Of a DNA stretch of 5,343 nucleotides, positions 1-5,328 are shown piece after piece (position 1 is the first letter of the stretch; each line of letters opens with the position of its first letter). The notes under the pieces are model-generated. The model did not search any database. It saw nothing but the letters and a program-made list of their open reading frames with translations, and had not been told where the DNA came from. The translations under genes and the position numbers were made by a program. The DNA lies in assembly GCA_005772945.1 (NCBI GenBank), contig SXIE01000048.1:1-5343 (forward strand), in the 5' to 3' direction. This DNA is from Pseudomonadota bacterium. Lineage in GTDB: Bacteria > Myxococcota > UBA9042 > PHBI01.

Positions 1-857
1 CGAACATCGCCCACGGCTGCAGCAGCGTGATGGCGACGCGCACCGGGCTCGCGCTCGCCGACTGGGTCATCACCGAGGCGGGCGTCGGCTTCGATCTCGG
101 CGCGGAGAAGTTCTTCGACATCAAGGCGGCCTCGGCCGGACTCGACGTGGCCGCGGTGGTCTTGGTGGCGACCGTCCGGGCGCTCAAACTCCACGGCGGC
201 GCGAGCCTCGCGCAGCTGGAACGCCCCGATCTGCCGGCTATCCAATGCGGTCTCGCCAACCTCGACAAGCACATCGAGAGCATCGCCTGCTTCGGCGCAC
301 GCCCGGTCGTCGCGCTCAACCGCTTCGGCTCCGACACCGACGAGGAGATCGCGCTCGTCGTGCGCCACGCCGCCGAGCTCGGGGTGCCGATCGCGGTGTG
401 CGAGCACTTCGCCAAGGGCGGCGCCGGCGCCGATACGCTCGCGGCGCTGGTCCAGGCCAACGCGGCGGTTCCGGGGGCGAGCCACTTCCGGCCGCTCTAC
501 GATTGGTCGAGCCCGGTGCCCGAGAAGATCAAGACGGTCGCGGAAAAGATGTACGGCGCGCGCGACGTGCTCTACACGCGCGAGGCGCGGCACGACCTCA
601 AGCTCATCGAGCAGCACGGGTACGAGAAGCTGCCGGTCTGCATCGCCAAGACGCAGAGCTCCCTCTCGGACGACCCGCGGCGTCGCGGCCGCCCGCGCGA
701 CTTCGAGGTCACCGTGCGCCGGATCCACGTCGCCTCGGGCGCGGGCTTCCTCATCGTCATCACGGGGGACATCGTCCGCATGCCGGGCCTGCCGGCGGTG
801 CCGCGCGCCGAGGGCGTCGACCTCATCGACGGCGAGATCGTCGGGCTCGTCGTGTGA
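1..857 (+). CDS. fhs: Formate--tetrahydrofolate ligase (10-formyl-THF synthetase), C-terminal half, 5' truncated by window edge
   Basis: This cytosolic enzyme makes 10-formyltetrahydrofolate from formate, tetrahydrofolate and ATP, feeding one-carbon metabolism. The reading frame is already open at base 3, and 284 residues are visible before the TGA at 855-857. Family enzymes have about 555 residues, so roughly the first half lies outside the window. Visible family signatures, in order: ANIAHGC-like (NIAHGCSSV), TEAGVGFDLGAEKFFDIK, VATVRALKLHGG, GLANLDKHIE, LNRFGSDTDEE, KTQSSLSDDP and ASGAGFLIVITGDIVRMPGLP. In the family the pterin is held by a Phe (in the NRF motif, kept here) and a Trp before AKGG. 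Here the latter is Phe (codon 408-410, HFAKGGAG), a conservative aromatic change. The first ATG at 27 is internal, not the start. The gene ends 6 bp from the oppositely oriented small gene. Identification is secure. Confidence 0.98.
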   Translation, partial: NIAHGCSSVMATRTGLALADWVITEAGVGFDLGAEKFFDIKAASAGLDVAAVVLVATVRALKLHGGASLAQLERPDLPAIQCGLANLDKHIESIACFGARPVVALNRFGSDTDEEIALVVRHAAELGVPIAVCEHFAKGGAGADTLAALVQANAAVPGASHFRPLYDWSSPVPEKIKTVAEKMYGARDVLYTREARHDLKLIEQHGYEKLPVCIAKTQSSLSDDPRRRGRPRDFEVTVRRIHVASGAGFLIVITGDIVRMPGLPAVPRAEGVDLIDGEIVGLVV

Positions 858-863
858 GCCCGG

Positions 864-1097
864 TTATTCGCAGAGGTTGTCGCCGCAGGTGAGGCCGCTT
901 GCGCAGTCCTCGTCCGCGTCGCACACGAACGGCTCGCAGGTCCCGGTCGACACGCGGCAGACGGTGCTAGCGTCGCAGTCGAAGTCGTCCTTGCACGCGC
1001 CATCCTCGGCGGTGCACGCGGAGGTCGCGAGCGCGAGCGCGAGGCCGAGCAGCGTGAAGGGCGCGAGGAGAGCGTGGACGAGACGTCGCGAGTCCAT
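864..1097 (-). CDS. Small Cys-rich secreted protein or lipoprotein (77 aa), two four-Cys repeats
   Basis: The function is unknown. The ATG at 1097-1095 opens a typical export signal: Arg4-Arg5, then a hydrophobic run from about residue 9 to 24, ending in ATSAC with Cys28. Thr at -3 makes this a non-canonical lipobox, so lipidation is possible but unproven. The mature part (residues 29-77) is acidic and has eight cysteines in two units. Unit 1 is C35-x5-C41-x5-C47-x6-C54 and unit 2 is C59-x5-C65-x5-C71-x4-C76, each with Asp before its second Cys. Four disulfides and an extracytoplasmic location are inferred. Such units are common in short myxobacterial surface proteins, where Dickkopf-like Cys-rich names are sometimes applied. 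I infer no receptor or ligand role. No clear Shine-Dalgarno precedes the ATG. It is divergent from the 601-aa gene and tail to tail with fhs. The signal peptide and regular Cys spacing argue for a real gene despite its small size. Confidence 0.78.
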   Translation of the reverse strand: MDSRRLVHALLAPFTLLGLALALATSACTAEDGACKDDFDCDASTVCRVSTGTCEPFVCDADEDCASGLTCGDNLCE

Positions 1098-1103
1098 GGT
1101 GGT

Positions 1104-1132
1104 TGGCTAGCACATCGAGGCGTCCCTTGCCA
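1104..1132 (-). promoter_or_regulatory. Weak candidate promoter for the small Cys-rich gene, possibly leaderless
   Basis: On the minus strand TGGCAA (1132-1127) lies 17 bp before TAGCCA (1109-1104), which is itself preceded by TGC as in an extended -10. A start about 7 nt downstream would fall at or near the ATG at 1097, which would fit the lack of a visible Shine-Dalgarno. Both hexamers are poor matches to sigma70 consensus, so this is a suggestion only. Confidence 0.2.
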
Positions 1133-1159
1133 CCGGGCCACCGGGCGACCCGGGCGACC
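1130..1159. repeat. Short GC-rich direct repeats in divergent intergenic region
   Basis: CCACCGGG occurs twice back to back (1130-1137 and 1138-1145), and GGGCGACC occurs twice 9 bp apart (1143-1150 and 1152-1159). Together they form a 30-bp iterated block just upstream of the small minus-strand gene. It could be a repeated protein-binding site or only simple-sequence drift in GC-rich DNA. Confidence 0.5.
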
Positions 1160-1166
1160 GAGCCAG

Positions 1167-1212
1167 CCCGCCCCGCCCGCCGGCAGCTCCGGGACGAGGC
1201 GGGCGAGGCGGG
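1167..1212. promoter_or_regulatory. Strong GC hairpin in the divergent intergenic region
   Basis: Bases 1167-1181 pair with 1198-1212: 14 of 15 positions are complementary, the one mismatch being C1173 with A1206, around a 16-nt loop (1182-1197). No T-tract follows on either strand, so it is not a canonical intrinsic terminator. It could fold in a leader transcript, extrude in DNA, or be bound by a protein. It separates the upstream regions of the small gene and the 601-aa gene. Confidence 0.5.
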
Positions 1213-1240
1213 GCCAGGGCTGTCGCCGCGTTCCGAGGCG

Positions 1241-1249
1241 TGCTAACCT
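1241..1249 (+). promoter_or_regulatory. Candidate extended -10 (TGCTAACCT) for the 601-aa gene
   Basis: TGCTAACCT fits the TGnTAnnnT pattern of an extended -10, keeping the most conserved T, A and final T. No good -35 is seen at the usual distance (TGTCGC at 1221). Transcription from here would start near 1256 and leave a leader of about 95 nt containing the palindrome at 1282-1301 and the ribosome binding site. A similar GTGCTAGCC lies in the opposite orientation at 1113-1105, upstream of the divergent gene. Confidence 0.3.
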
Positions 1250-1276
1250 CGTTTCATCATCATTGCGTCTCCCGGG

Positions 1277-1306
1277 TTGACTCGTGACCACCGGGTCACG
1301 AATCTT
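1277..1306 (+). promoter_or_regulatory. Operator-like perfect palindrome (8-bp arms) between TTGACT and a weak -10
   Basis: The 20-bp dyad at 1282-1301 has perfect 8-bp arms, TCGTGACC and GGTCACGA, around ACCG. It starts at the last base of a -35-like TTGACT (1277-1282) and ends where a weak -10-like AATCTT (1301-1306) would start, 18 bp away. A dyad filling a promoter spacer is a common operator arrangement. In RNA it would form a hairpin of eight pairs about 37 nt before the ribosome binding site. The dyad is plain in the sequence; the promoter hexamers and any binding protein are inference. Confidence 0.45.
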
Positions 1307-1338
1307 GCCCCGCGTTGACGGACCGGTCTGCGCACGAG

Positions 1339-1344
1339 AAGGAG
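1339..1344 (+). promoter_or_regulatory. Shine-Dalgarno AAGGAG setting the start at 1351
   Basis: AAGGAG ends 6 nt before the ATG at 1351, a near-ideal strength and spacing. It favours 1351 over the in-frame TTG at 1315, which would add 12 charged residues in front of the signal peptide and lacks such a site. Confidence 0.85.
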
Positions 1345-1350
1345 CCTTTC

Positions 1351-3156
1351 ATGATACGGGACTTGGCACGCGCGTGGTTTTTCGTGGGTATGGCGTCGGG
1401 GTTTGTCGGTGCAGGCTGTGCCGACAGCGGCGCCGGCCCGAGCGGTCCCGTCTGTGATGGCGGCAAGTGCGACGCCGCCGGCCTCGAGGCGCTCCCCGCG
1501 CCGGCGTGGGTTGCGTGCTGGGTCGAGGTCGCACCCGCGGGCGGATCGACGCTCCTCTGCGAACTGAAGAGGGACGCGGTCTGGGCGCCGACGCTGGCCA
1601 CCGTCCAGGTACGCGGCGCGGACCACGCGCAGTTCGGCTGGGCCTCCCTCGAGGCCGGCGTCCCAGCGACGATCGGCGACACGGCCGCGGCCGCCTGGCC
1701 GCTCGAGGTGCTCGTCGACGTGGATCCCAACTTCAGTGCGATCTTGCCGTCGGGCGCCTTCCCGACCGCCCTCCAGGGCACGCTCTCGATCGCGAGCGCG
1801 TCGGGCGCGACCCCGACCGCGCCCGCCGTGCTCATGGCGCCGTTCGGCCTCTGGCCGATCGAGCTCGCCACCACCGACGGGGTCGCGATCTTCAACGCCG
1901 ACGCCACGGTCGTGTCGCTCGGCGGGTGGACCGCGCACGAGGGCGAACCGACCTTCAATCTCGACTGGGGCGTCGGCGTGAACGCGGCGAAGGCGCATCG
2001 CTACTACCTGCCAATCCCGGCCTCGGGCGGGTGGACCGGCGCGCTGCAGGTCGTGACGTCCGAGGGCCTCGACACCGGCGCGAAGCCCGCCAGCTTCACG
2101 GGCCCGGGACGCTGGGTCGCGACGGCGGACGGGCTGCGCCCGGCGACCGAGGCCGACCTCGCGCTCTTCGAGACGCCGGCCGATCCGACCGATCCGCCCG
2201 ACCCCAATGACCCGATCGTCCCGATCGTCGACCCGACGGACCCGACCGACCCTATCGAGCCTGCGTGTGCCGACGCCGACTACCTCACCTGGATCGCCGA
2301 CTACGGGGCGGCCGTGACCGCGGCCGGCAACTGGCTCGATGGCGACGAGACCGCCGCGCTCGACGCGAAGGTCGCGGCCAAGCCCTGCACGCCCGCATCC
2401 GGGGCAGCCTTTGGCGCCTGGAACGCCTTCTTCGTCGAGCGGCTTGGCGTCTTCCTCCCCGCCGCGAGCAGCACCCTCGATCAAGACGAGCGCACCATCC
2501 TCGAGCGGCTCGTCGCCGTGGCCCCGGCGACCACCGACGATGGGGCCTACGTCGCGTGGCACGGCGTCTGGGCTGGCCTTTACGAGGGGATGATGCCGTC
2601 CGACTCGAGCACCATCGACAGCGACGAAGGTGCCGTGCTCGACCTGGTGGCGCGCGTGCGGCCGGACGCAGACGGCGACGGCGCGTTCGAGGTCTGGCAT
2701 GGACACTTCGCCGGCTGGATCGCGCGCTGCCTCCCGAGCCCGAGCAGTTCGCTCGACGACACCGAGCGCGCGAACCTCGCGTTCATCACGGCCGCACGCC
2801 CCGACGCCGCGAGCGCGCTCGCGTACGTCGGCTGGCTCTCGACCTATCGGACGTACTTCGAGCGCGCGCTGCCGTCGCCGTCCTCGACGCTCGACAACGA
2901 CGAGCGCGCGAACCTCGACTTCCTCGCGACCGTGCGCCCCGCCGCCGTCGGCGACGCCGCCTGGAACGCCTGGTTCGAGGTCTTCACCGCCCGCCTCGGC
3001 CAGTTCGGTTCCACCGTCGACTCGGACGAGCAGTCGATTCTCGCGACGCTCGCGGCCGTCAAGCCCTGCGGCGACGCCACCAGCGCCGCGACGTTCGCGT
3101 CCGCGACCGGCGACGCGGCCGCGCTCGCGCTGGCGGATCCGGCGAAGTGTGACTGA
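1351..3156 (+). CDS. Putative lipoprotein (601 aa) with beta-rich N-terminal region, Pro/Asp linker and six helical Trp/D-x-[DT]-E repeats
   Basis: I do not recognise a named family. The start at ATG 1351 is fixed by a good Shine-Dalgarno. Residues 1-22 form an export signal (Arg3, Arg7, hydrophobic 8-22) ending in GAGC with Cys23. Gly at -3 is unusual for a lipobox, but the Asp/Gly/Ser-rich stretch after Cys23 is typical of anchored lipoproteins. C35 and C40 follow closely, and C56 and C70 flank a short segment that may be disulfide-bonded. Residues about 45-275 look beta-rich (alternating V/L/A with W, Y and G). Residues 278-304 are an Asp-Pro-Thr linker. Residues 310-579 contain six 43-46-residue repeats, followed by a short tail with C600. 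An exported envelope or surface location is inferred; no catalytic motif is seen. The gene is divergent from the small Cys-rich gene, and its stop is 3 bp from the stop of the opposing hydrolase gene, with no room for a terminator between them. Confidence 0.9.
   Translation: MIRDLARAWFFVGMASGFVGAGCADSGAGPSGPVCDGGKCDAAGLEALPAPAWVACWVEVAPAGGSTLLCELKRDAVWAPTLATVQVRGADHAQFGWASLEAGVPATIGDTAAAAWPLEVLVDVDPNFSAILPSGAFPTALQGTLSIASASGATPTAPAVLMAPFGLWPIELATTDGVAIFNADATVVSLGGWTAHEGEPTFNLDWGVGVNAAKAHRYYLPIPASGGWTGALQVVTSEGLDTGAKPASFTGPGRWVATADGLRPATEADLALFETPADPTDPPDPNDPIVPIVDPTDPTDPIEPACADADYLTWIADYGAAVTAAGNWLDGDETAALDAKVAAKPCTPASGAAFGAWNAFFVERLGVFLPAASSTLDQDERTILERLVAVAPATTDDGAYVAWHGVWAGLYEGMMPSDSSTIDSDEGAVLDLVARVRPDADGDGAFEVWHGHFAGWIARCLPSPSSSLDDTERANLAFITAARPDAASALAYVGWLSTYRTYFERALPSPSSTLDNDERANLDFLATVRPAAVGDAAWNAWFEVFTARLGQFGSTVDSDEQSILATLAAVKPCGDATSAATFASATGDAAALALADPAKCD
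2182..2262 (+). repeat. Asp-Pro-Thr linker with short DNA repeats (residues 278-304)
   Basis: The 27 residues read D-P-T-D-P-P-D-P-N-D-P and then DPTDPTDPIEP after an IVPIV interruption: an extended, acidic, proline-rich spacer between the N-terminal region and the repeat domain. At DNA level the 9-mer CCCGATCGT is repeated in tandem (2211-2219 and 2220-2228), amid GAYCCGACC-like units, so the linker may change length by in-frame slippage. Confidence 0.8.
2278..3087 (+). repeat. Six tandem 43-46-aa repeats (residues 310-579)
   Basis: Repeat boundaries in residues are 310-352, 353-398, 399-444, 445-490, 491-536 and 537-579. The conserved Trp falls at 314, 357, 403, 449, 495 and 541, so four of the five intervals are exactly 46 residues (138 nt). 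Approximate unit pattern: A-[YF]-x-x-W, an amphipathic helix, LPS-x-SST, then [LIV]-D-x-[DT]-E, a second helix, and [RK]P. D-x-[DT]-E occurs at 330, 377, 423, 469, 515 and 557. The first and last units are both 43 residues and both end in KPC (C346 and C573), as if they cap the array. Helix-loop-helix packing into a solenoid is inferred. Repeats 4 and 5 share GAGCGCGCGAACCTCG exactly (2764 and 2902), indicating fairly recent duplication. Confidence 0.88.
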
Positions 3157-3159
3157 CGT

Positions 3160-5262
3160 TCACGGTTCCTGAGAGAAGTCGCAGGTCCCGGGCGGGTCGA
3201 GCGCGAGGCAGGCGTCGGGCAGCACGATCGTCGGGTCGCCCGCCCACAATGATTGGATGAAGGCGATCATCTGCGCGCGCGCTGCGATCCCGGCCGGCGT
3301 GTCTCCGGCCGCGAAGCCGTGGACCTGATAGGCCGACCCTGCCGGCGCGACGAACTCGGTCAGCGCGCTTCGCCCGCGCGCGACCGTCACGCTCGGTAGG
3401 CCCGGTACCGGCACGGGGGTCCCGCCGACGACGGCCGCGTGCAGCGAGGTCGCGACCAGCGCGGTCGCGATGTTCGGCATGATCGGATCGCCGACCGACA
3501 TCTGCACGAGGAACAGTGGCGCGGTCGCGCGTGAATTTCGCGAAGGCCGCGAACCGGCTGTCCAAGAAATGGAGTCGGTCCAGGCCGCGCCGTCGACCTC
3601 GTCCCAGAGCGGCTGCGTCATCGCCATCGCGATCTGCAGGTCGACGATCGCCGGATAACGCTCGACAAACGCGGCGCCGATAAGGCTGAAGACGCCCGAC
3701 TGCGAGAGCCAGTGCGTGAAGCCGGCGCCCGGCACGTTGAGGACGCCGCCGACGATGCTCGGCTCGAGGTGGCCGTAGACCATGCCGGTGACGCCGCCCA
3801 GCGACCCGCCGGCCCACACGGGGAGATCGAGCTCGCGATGCCCGGTGCGGTCCGTGACGACGCGCGGTCGACGGCCGGCCGCCGGGTTCGGGATCCCGGC
3901 GACGGTGTCCGCCGCGAGCGCGGCGCCGAGCGGACCCACCAAGGCCCGCTGGATCGCCGCGATGCCAGCCTGCGCGCGCCGCATGCGCGCGACGAGCTGA
4001 TCGGTGCCGCGGAGGGGGAGGAGCAGCCCGCTTATCGCGCCGCCGACGGTCGCGTCGGTCCAGCCGTCGACCTCGATATTGACCTTGGCCGCGCCGGCGC
4101 CGGCGATGAGCGCGTCGAAGGCCGGGTCGTCGACGTTGCCGCCGGTGCCGTGCCCATAGAGGACCACGCGGTAATCCGCCGGCGCGGGGTGCGGCGCGCT
4201 TAGCGAGGGCACGACGACGCGGAACGGCACGCTGAAGCTCTCGCCTTCGGGGGCGCCTGGGAGCGCGGCGGGATCGGGGATGTTGTCGAGGTGGCCACGG
4301 ACGATCACCGCGGTCGGACTTGCGCTTTCCGCAAGCGGGACGGTGGCGCCGTCGATGACGAGCGTGACGCGCCCGGCGTCGACCGCCGCCTTGGCGGCCG
4401 TGGCCTGGCTCTGCAGGCGGGTCCGCGGGTCCGAGGCCGACCGGGTCGTGAAATCCCAGAGGCGACCGATCGTGTCGGGGTCGACGCCGCGCGTCGCGAG
4501 GATCGCGCGATGGGGTGCGTGGTACGCGACACGGGCCGCTTCGGCGTCGTCCACGGCGCTCGCACGGAGCGTCGCGAGCTCGGCGACGCGATTGGGGGCA
4601 AGGCTGGTGACGATCACGAGGTGCTCGGTGGCGGCGGCCAGCGGGGCGAGCGGCGTGGCGACGAGCGCTGCGGGATCCGCCTCGTCACGGCCGGGGACGA
4701 CGCTCACGCGCAGCGGAACCTCGGAGGCGAAGTCGCCGCCTGGCTCCGCCACGAAGAGGCGCAGCGAGACCGCGGAGGGGTCGACGCCGAGCGGGACGAG
4801 CGCGACGAGCGGCGTGAGACGCGAGAACCCGTCGGCCGCGTCGAGAAGCGCGAGGGCCTCGTCGGCCGGGAGGATGTCCGTTTCGACATGAACGCGCAGG
4901 CCCGTCGGCGCGAGGGGATCGGCGATCGTGAAGACGTTCGAGGGCCACGGCAGGAGACAGCGCGCCTCCTCAGCCGCATCGCAGCGAGCCGTGAGCGGGG
5001 TGCGCGCACCGGGAAGGCGATCGGGCGGGGGGACGACCGTCGTCTCGGTTTCGACCTCGGTCTCGGACTCGGACTCGGTCTCGATCTCGACCTCGGCCTC
5101 GGCCTCGACCTCGGACTCGGACTCGGACTCGAACTCGACCTCGACCTCGACCTCGGACTCGAGGACCGCGTCGACGACCCCGCGTCCCGTGTCGCGATCC
5201 CCGCACGCCGCCACCAGCAGCGAGACTCCGATCATCGCGCGCGTCCCGTCGTTCCTGATCAT
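3160..5262 (-). CDS. Alpha/beta-hydrolase-fold lipoprotein (700 aa), putative extracellular lipase/esterase-like
   Basis: The ATG at 5262-5260 starts an export signal (Arg3, Arg8, hydrophobic 10-19) with a good lipobox, VAAC, placing Cys20 as the lipidated residue. The next upstream ATG, at 5337, would translate the terminator-like hairpin and bury the signal. Domains: a (Glu-X)20 tract at 35-73; PPP linker; an N-terminal region 85-230 with C94/C102, CLLPWPSNVFTIADP, DGFSRLTPLV and late TEHLVIV; then the hydrolase. YGHGTGG (369-375) is the likely oxyanion loop, GGSLGG holds nucleophile Ser487, VGDPIMPN holds Asp592 and YQVHGF holds His648, an apparently complete triad. C685 and C694 may pair. 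The order, with the P-x-P-x-N and DGFS motifs, resembles Pla-1/cef-type extracellular lipases and hydrolases common in myxobacteria. The substrate is unknown. Residues about 565-581 appear read in the wrong frame (separate entry). No clear Shine-Dalgarno is visible. Confidence 0.92.
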   Translation of the reverse strand: MIRNDGTRAMIGVSLLVAACGDRDTGRGVVDAVLESEVEVEVEFESESESEVEAEAEVEIETESESETEVETETTVVPPPDRLPGARTPLTARCDAAEEARCLLPWPSNVFTIADPLAPTGLRVHVETDILPADEALALLDAADGFSRLTPLVALVPLGVDPSAVSLRLFVAEPGGDFASEVPLRVSVVPGRDEADPAALVATPLAPLAAATEHLVIVTSLAPNRVAELATLRASAVDDAEAARVAYHAPHRAILATRGVDPDTIGRLWDFTTRSASDPRTRLQSQATAAKAAVDAGRVTLVIDGATVPLAESASPTAVIVRGHLDNIPDPAALPGAPEGESFSVPFRVVVPSLSAPHPAPADYRVVLYGHGTGGNVDDPAFDALIAGAGAAKVNIEVDGWTDATVGGAISGLLLPLRGTDQLVARMRRAQAGIAAIQRALVGPLGAALAADTVAGIPNPAAGRRPRVVTDRTGHRELDLPVWAGGSLGGVTGMVYGHLEPSIVGGVLNVPGAGFTHWLSQSGVFSLIGAAFVERYPAIVDLQIAMAMTQPLWDEVDGAAWTDSISWTAGSRPSRNSRATAPLFLVQMSVGDPIMPNIATALVATSLHAAVVGGTPVPVPGLPSVTVARGRSALTEFVAPAGSAYQVHGFAAGDTPAGIAARAQMIAFIQSLWAGDPTIVLPDACLALDPPGTCDFSQEP
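3520..3570 (-). other. Compensated frame swap inside the hydrolase gene
   Basis: In the gene's own frame, codons 565-577 read ISWTAGSRPSRNS and 8 of 13 end in A or T, against almost none in neighbouring codons. Shifted, from 3568 down to 3521, the same bases read FLDSRFAAFAKFTRDR with 15 of 16 codons ending in G or C, the pattern of real coding here. Entry needs one missing base near the TTT at 3569-3567 (AAA on the plus strand). Return needs one extra base within the CGCG-rich 3531-3520. The repaired protein would run from WTDSI through FLDSRF to PLFLVQMSVGD. Causes: two sequencing errors, or a real pair of compensating mutations. Asp592 lies just downstream and in frame. Confidence 0.75.
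5044..5160 (-). repeat. Hexanucleotide-based tract encoding an uninterrupted (Glu-X)20 segment
   Basis: Glu occupies every odd residue from 35 to 73 (20 Glu in 39 residues), alternating with S, V, F, A, I or T. On the plus strand the DNA is a degenerate CTCGNN hexamer array in which CTCGGA and CTCGAC recur. Slippage would add or remove whole dipeptides without breaking the frame. The tract sits 15 residues after the lipidated Cys20, so it probably forms a highly acidic extended tether between membrane and enzyme. Confidence 0.92.
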
Positions 5263-5294
5263 GGAGTCACACCGCCCGCACGCCAGAAACCAAG

Positions 5295-5328
5295 AAGGCG
5301 AGCCCTTGGGGACCCGCCTTCGCTTTTG
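5295..5328. terminator. Terminator-like hairpin upstream of the hydrolase gene
   Basis: Bases 5295-5305 pair with 5309-5320: six pairs AAGGCG/CGCCTT, one A-C mismatch, then four G-C pairs with a bulged A, and a 3-nt loop. T-rich DNA follows on both strands (CGCTTTTG on plus, CTTGGTTT on minus), so it could work either way. It most likely ends a minus-strand gene lying beyond the right edge, or it is a leader element of the hydrolase gene, whose ATG is 33 nt away. Confidence 0.55.

Noticed and set aside
1315..1343. TTGACG as a -35 element
   Set aside because: No -10-like hexamer occurs 16-18 bp downstream, and that position overlaps the ribosome binding site.
1315..1350. Earlier in-frame TTG start for the 601-aa protein
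   Set aside because: It would place 12 mostly polar residues before the signal peptide and lacks a good ribosome binding site, whereas the ATG at 1351 has AAGGAG 6 nt upstream.
2211..2228. Tandem CCCGATCGT as a regulatory site or array
   Set aside because: It lies inside the coding Asp-Pro linker and is explained by repeated codons there.
2665..2700. EF-hand-like calcium loop (DADGDG, residues 439-450)
   Set aside because: Position 12 is His rather than Glu/Asp, and the pattern is present in only one of the six repeats, so it is likely chance in an acidic inter-repeat loop.
1243..2706. Long antisense open frame (about 487 codons) opposite the repeat lipoprotein
   Set aside because: Arg/Gly-rich composition and lack of recognisable motifs are typical of a shadow frame in GC-rich DNA; the plus-strand gene has a ribosome site, signal peptide and regular repeats.
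3059..3817. Second minus-strand open frame overlapping the hydrolase as a separate gene
   Set aside because: Most of it is Arg-rich shadow sequence; only the short 3521-3568 part looks truly coding, which is better explained by compensated indels within the hydrolase.
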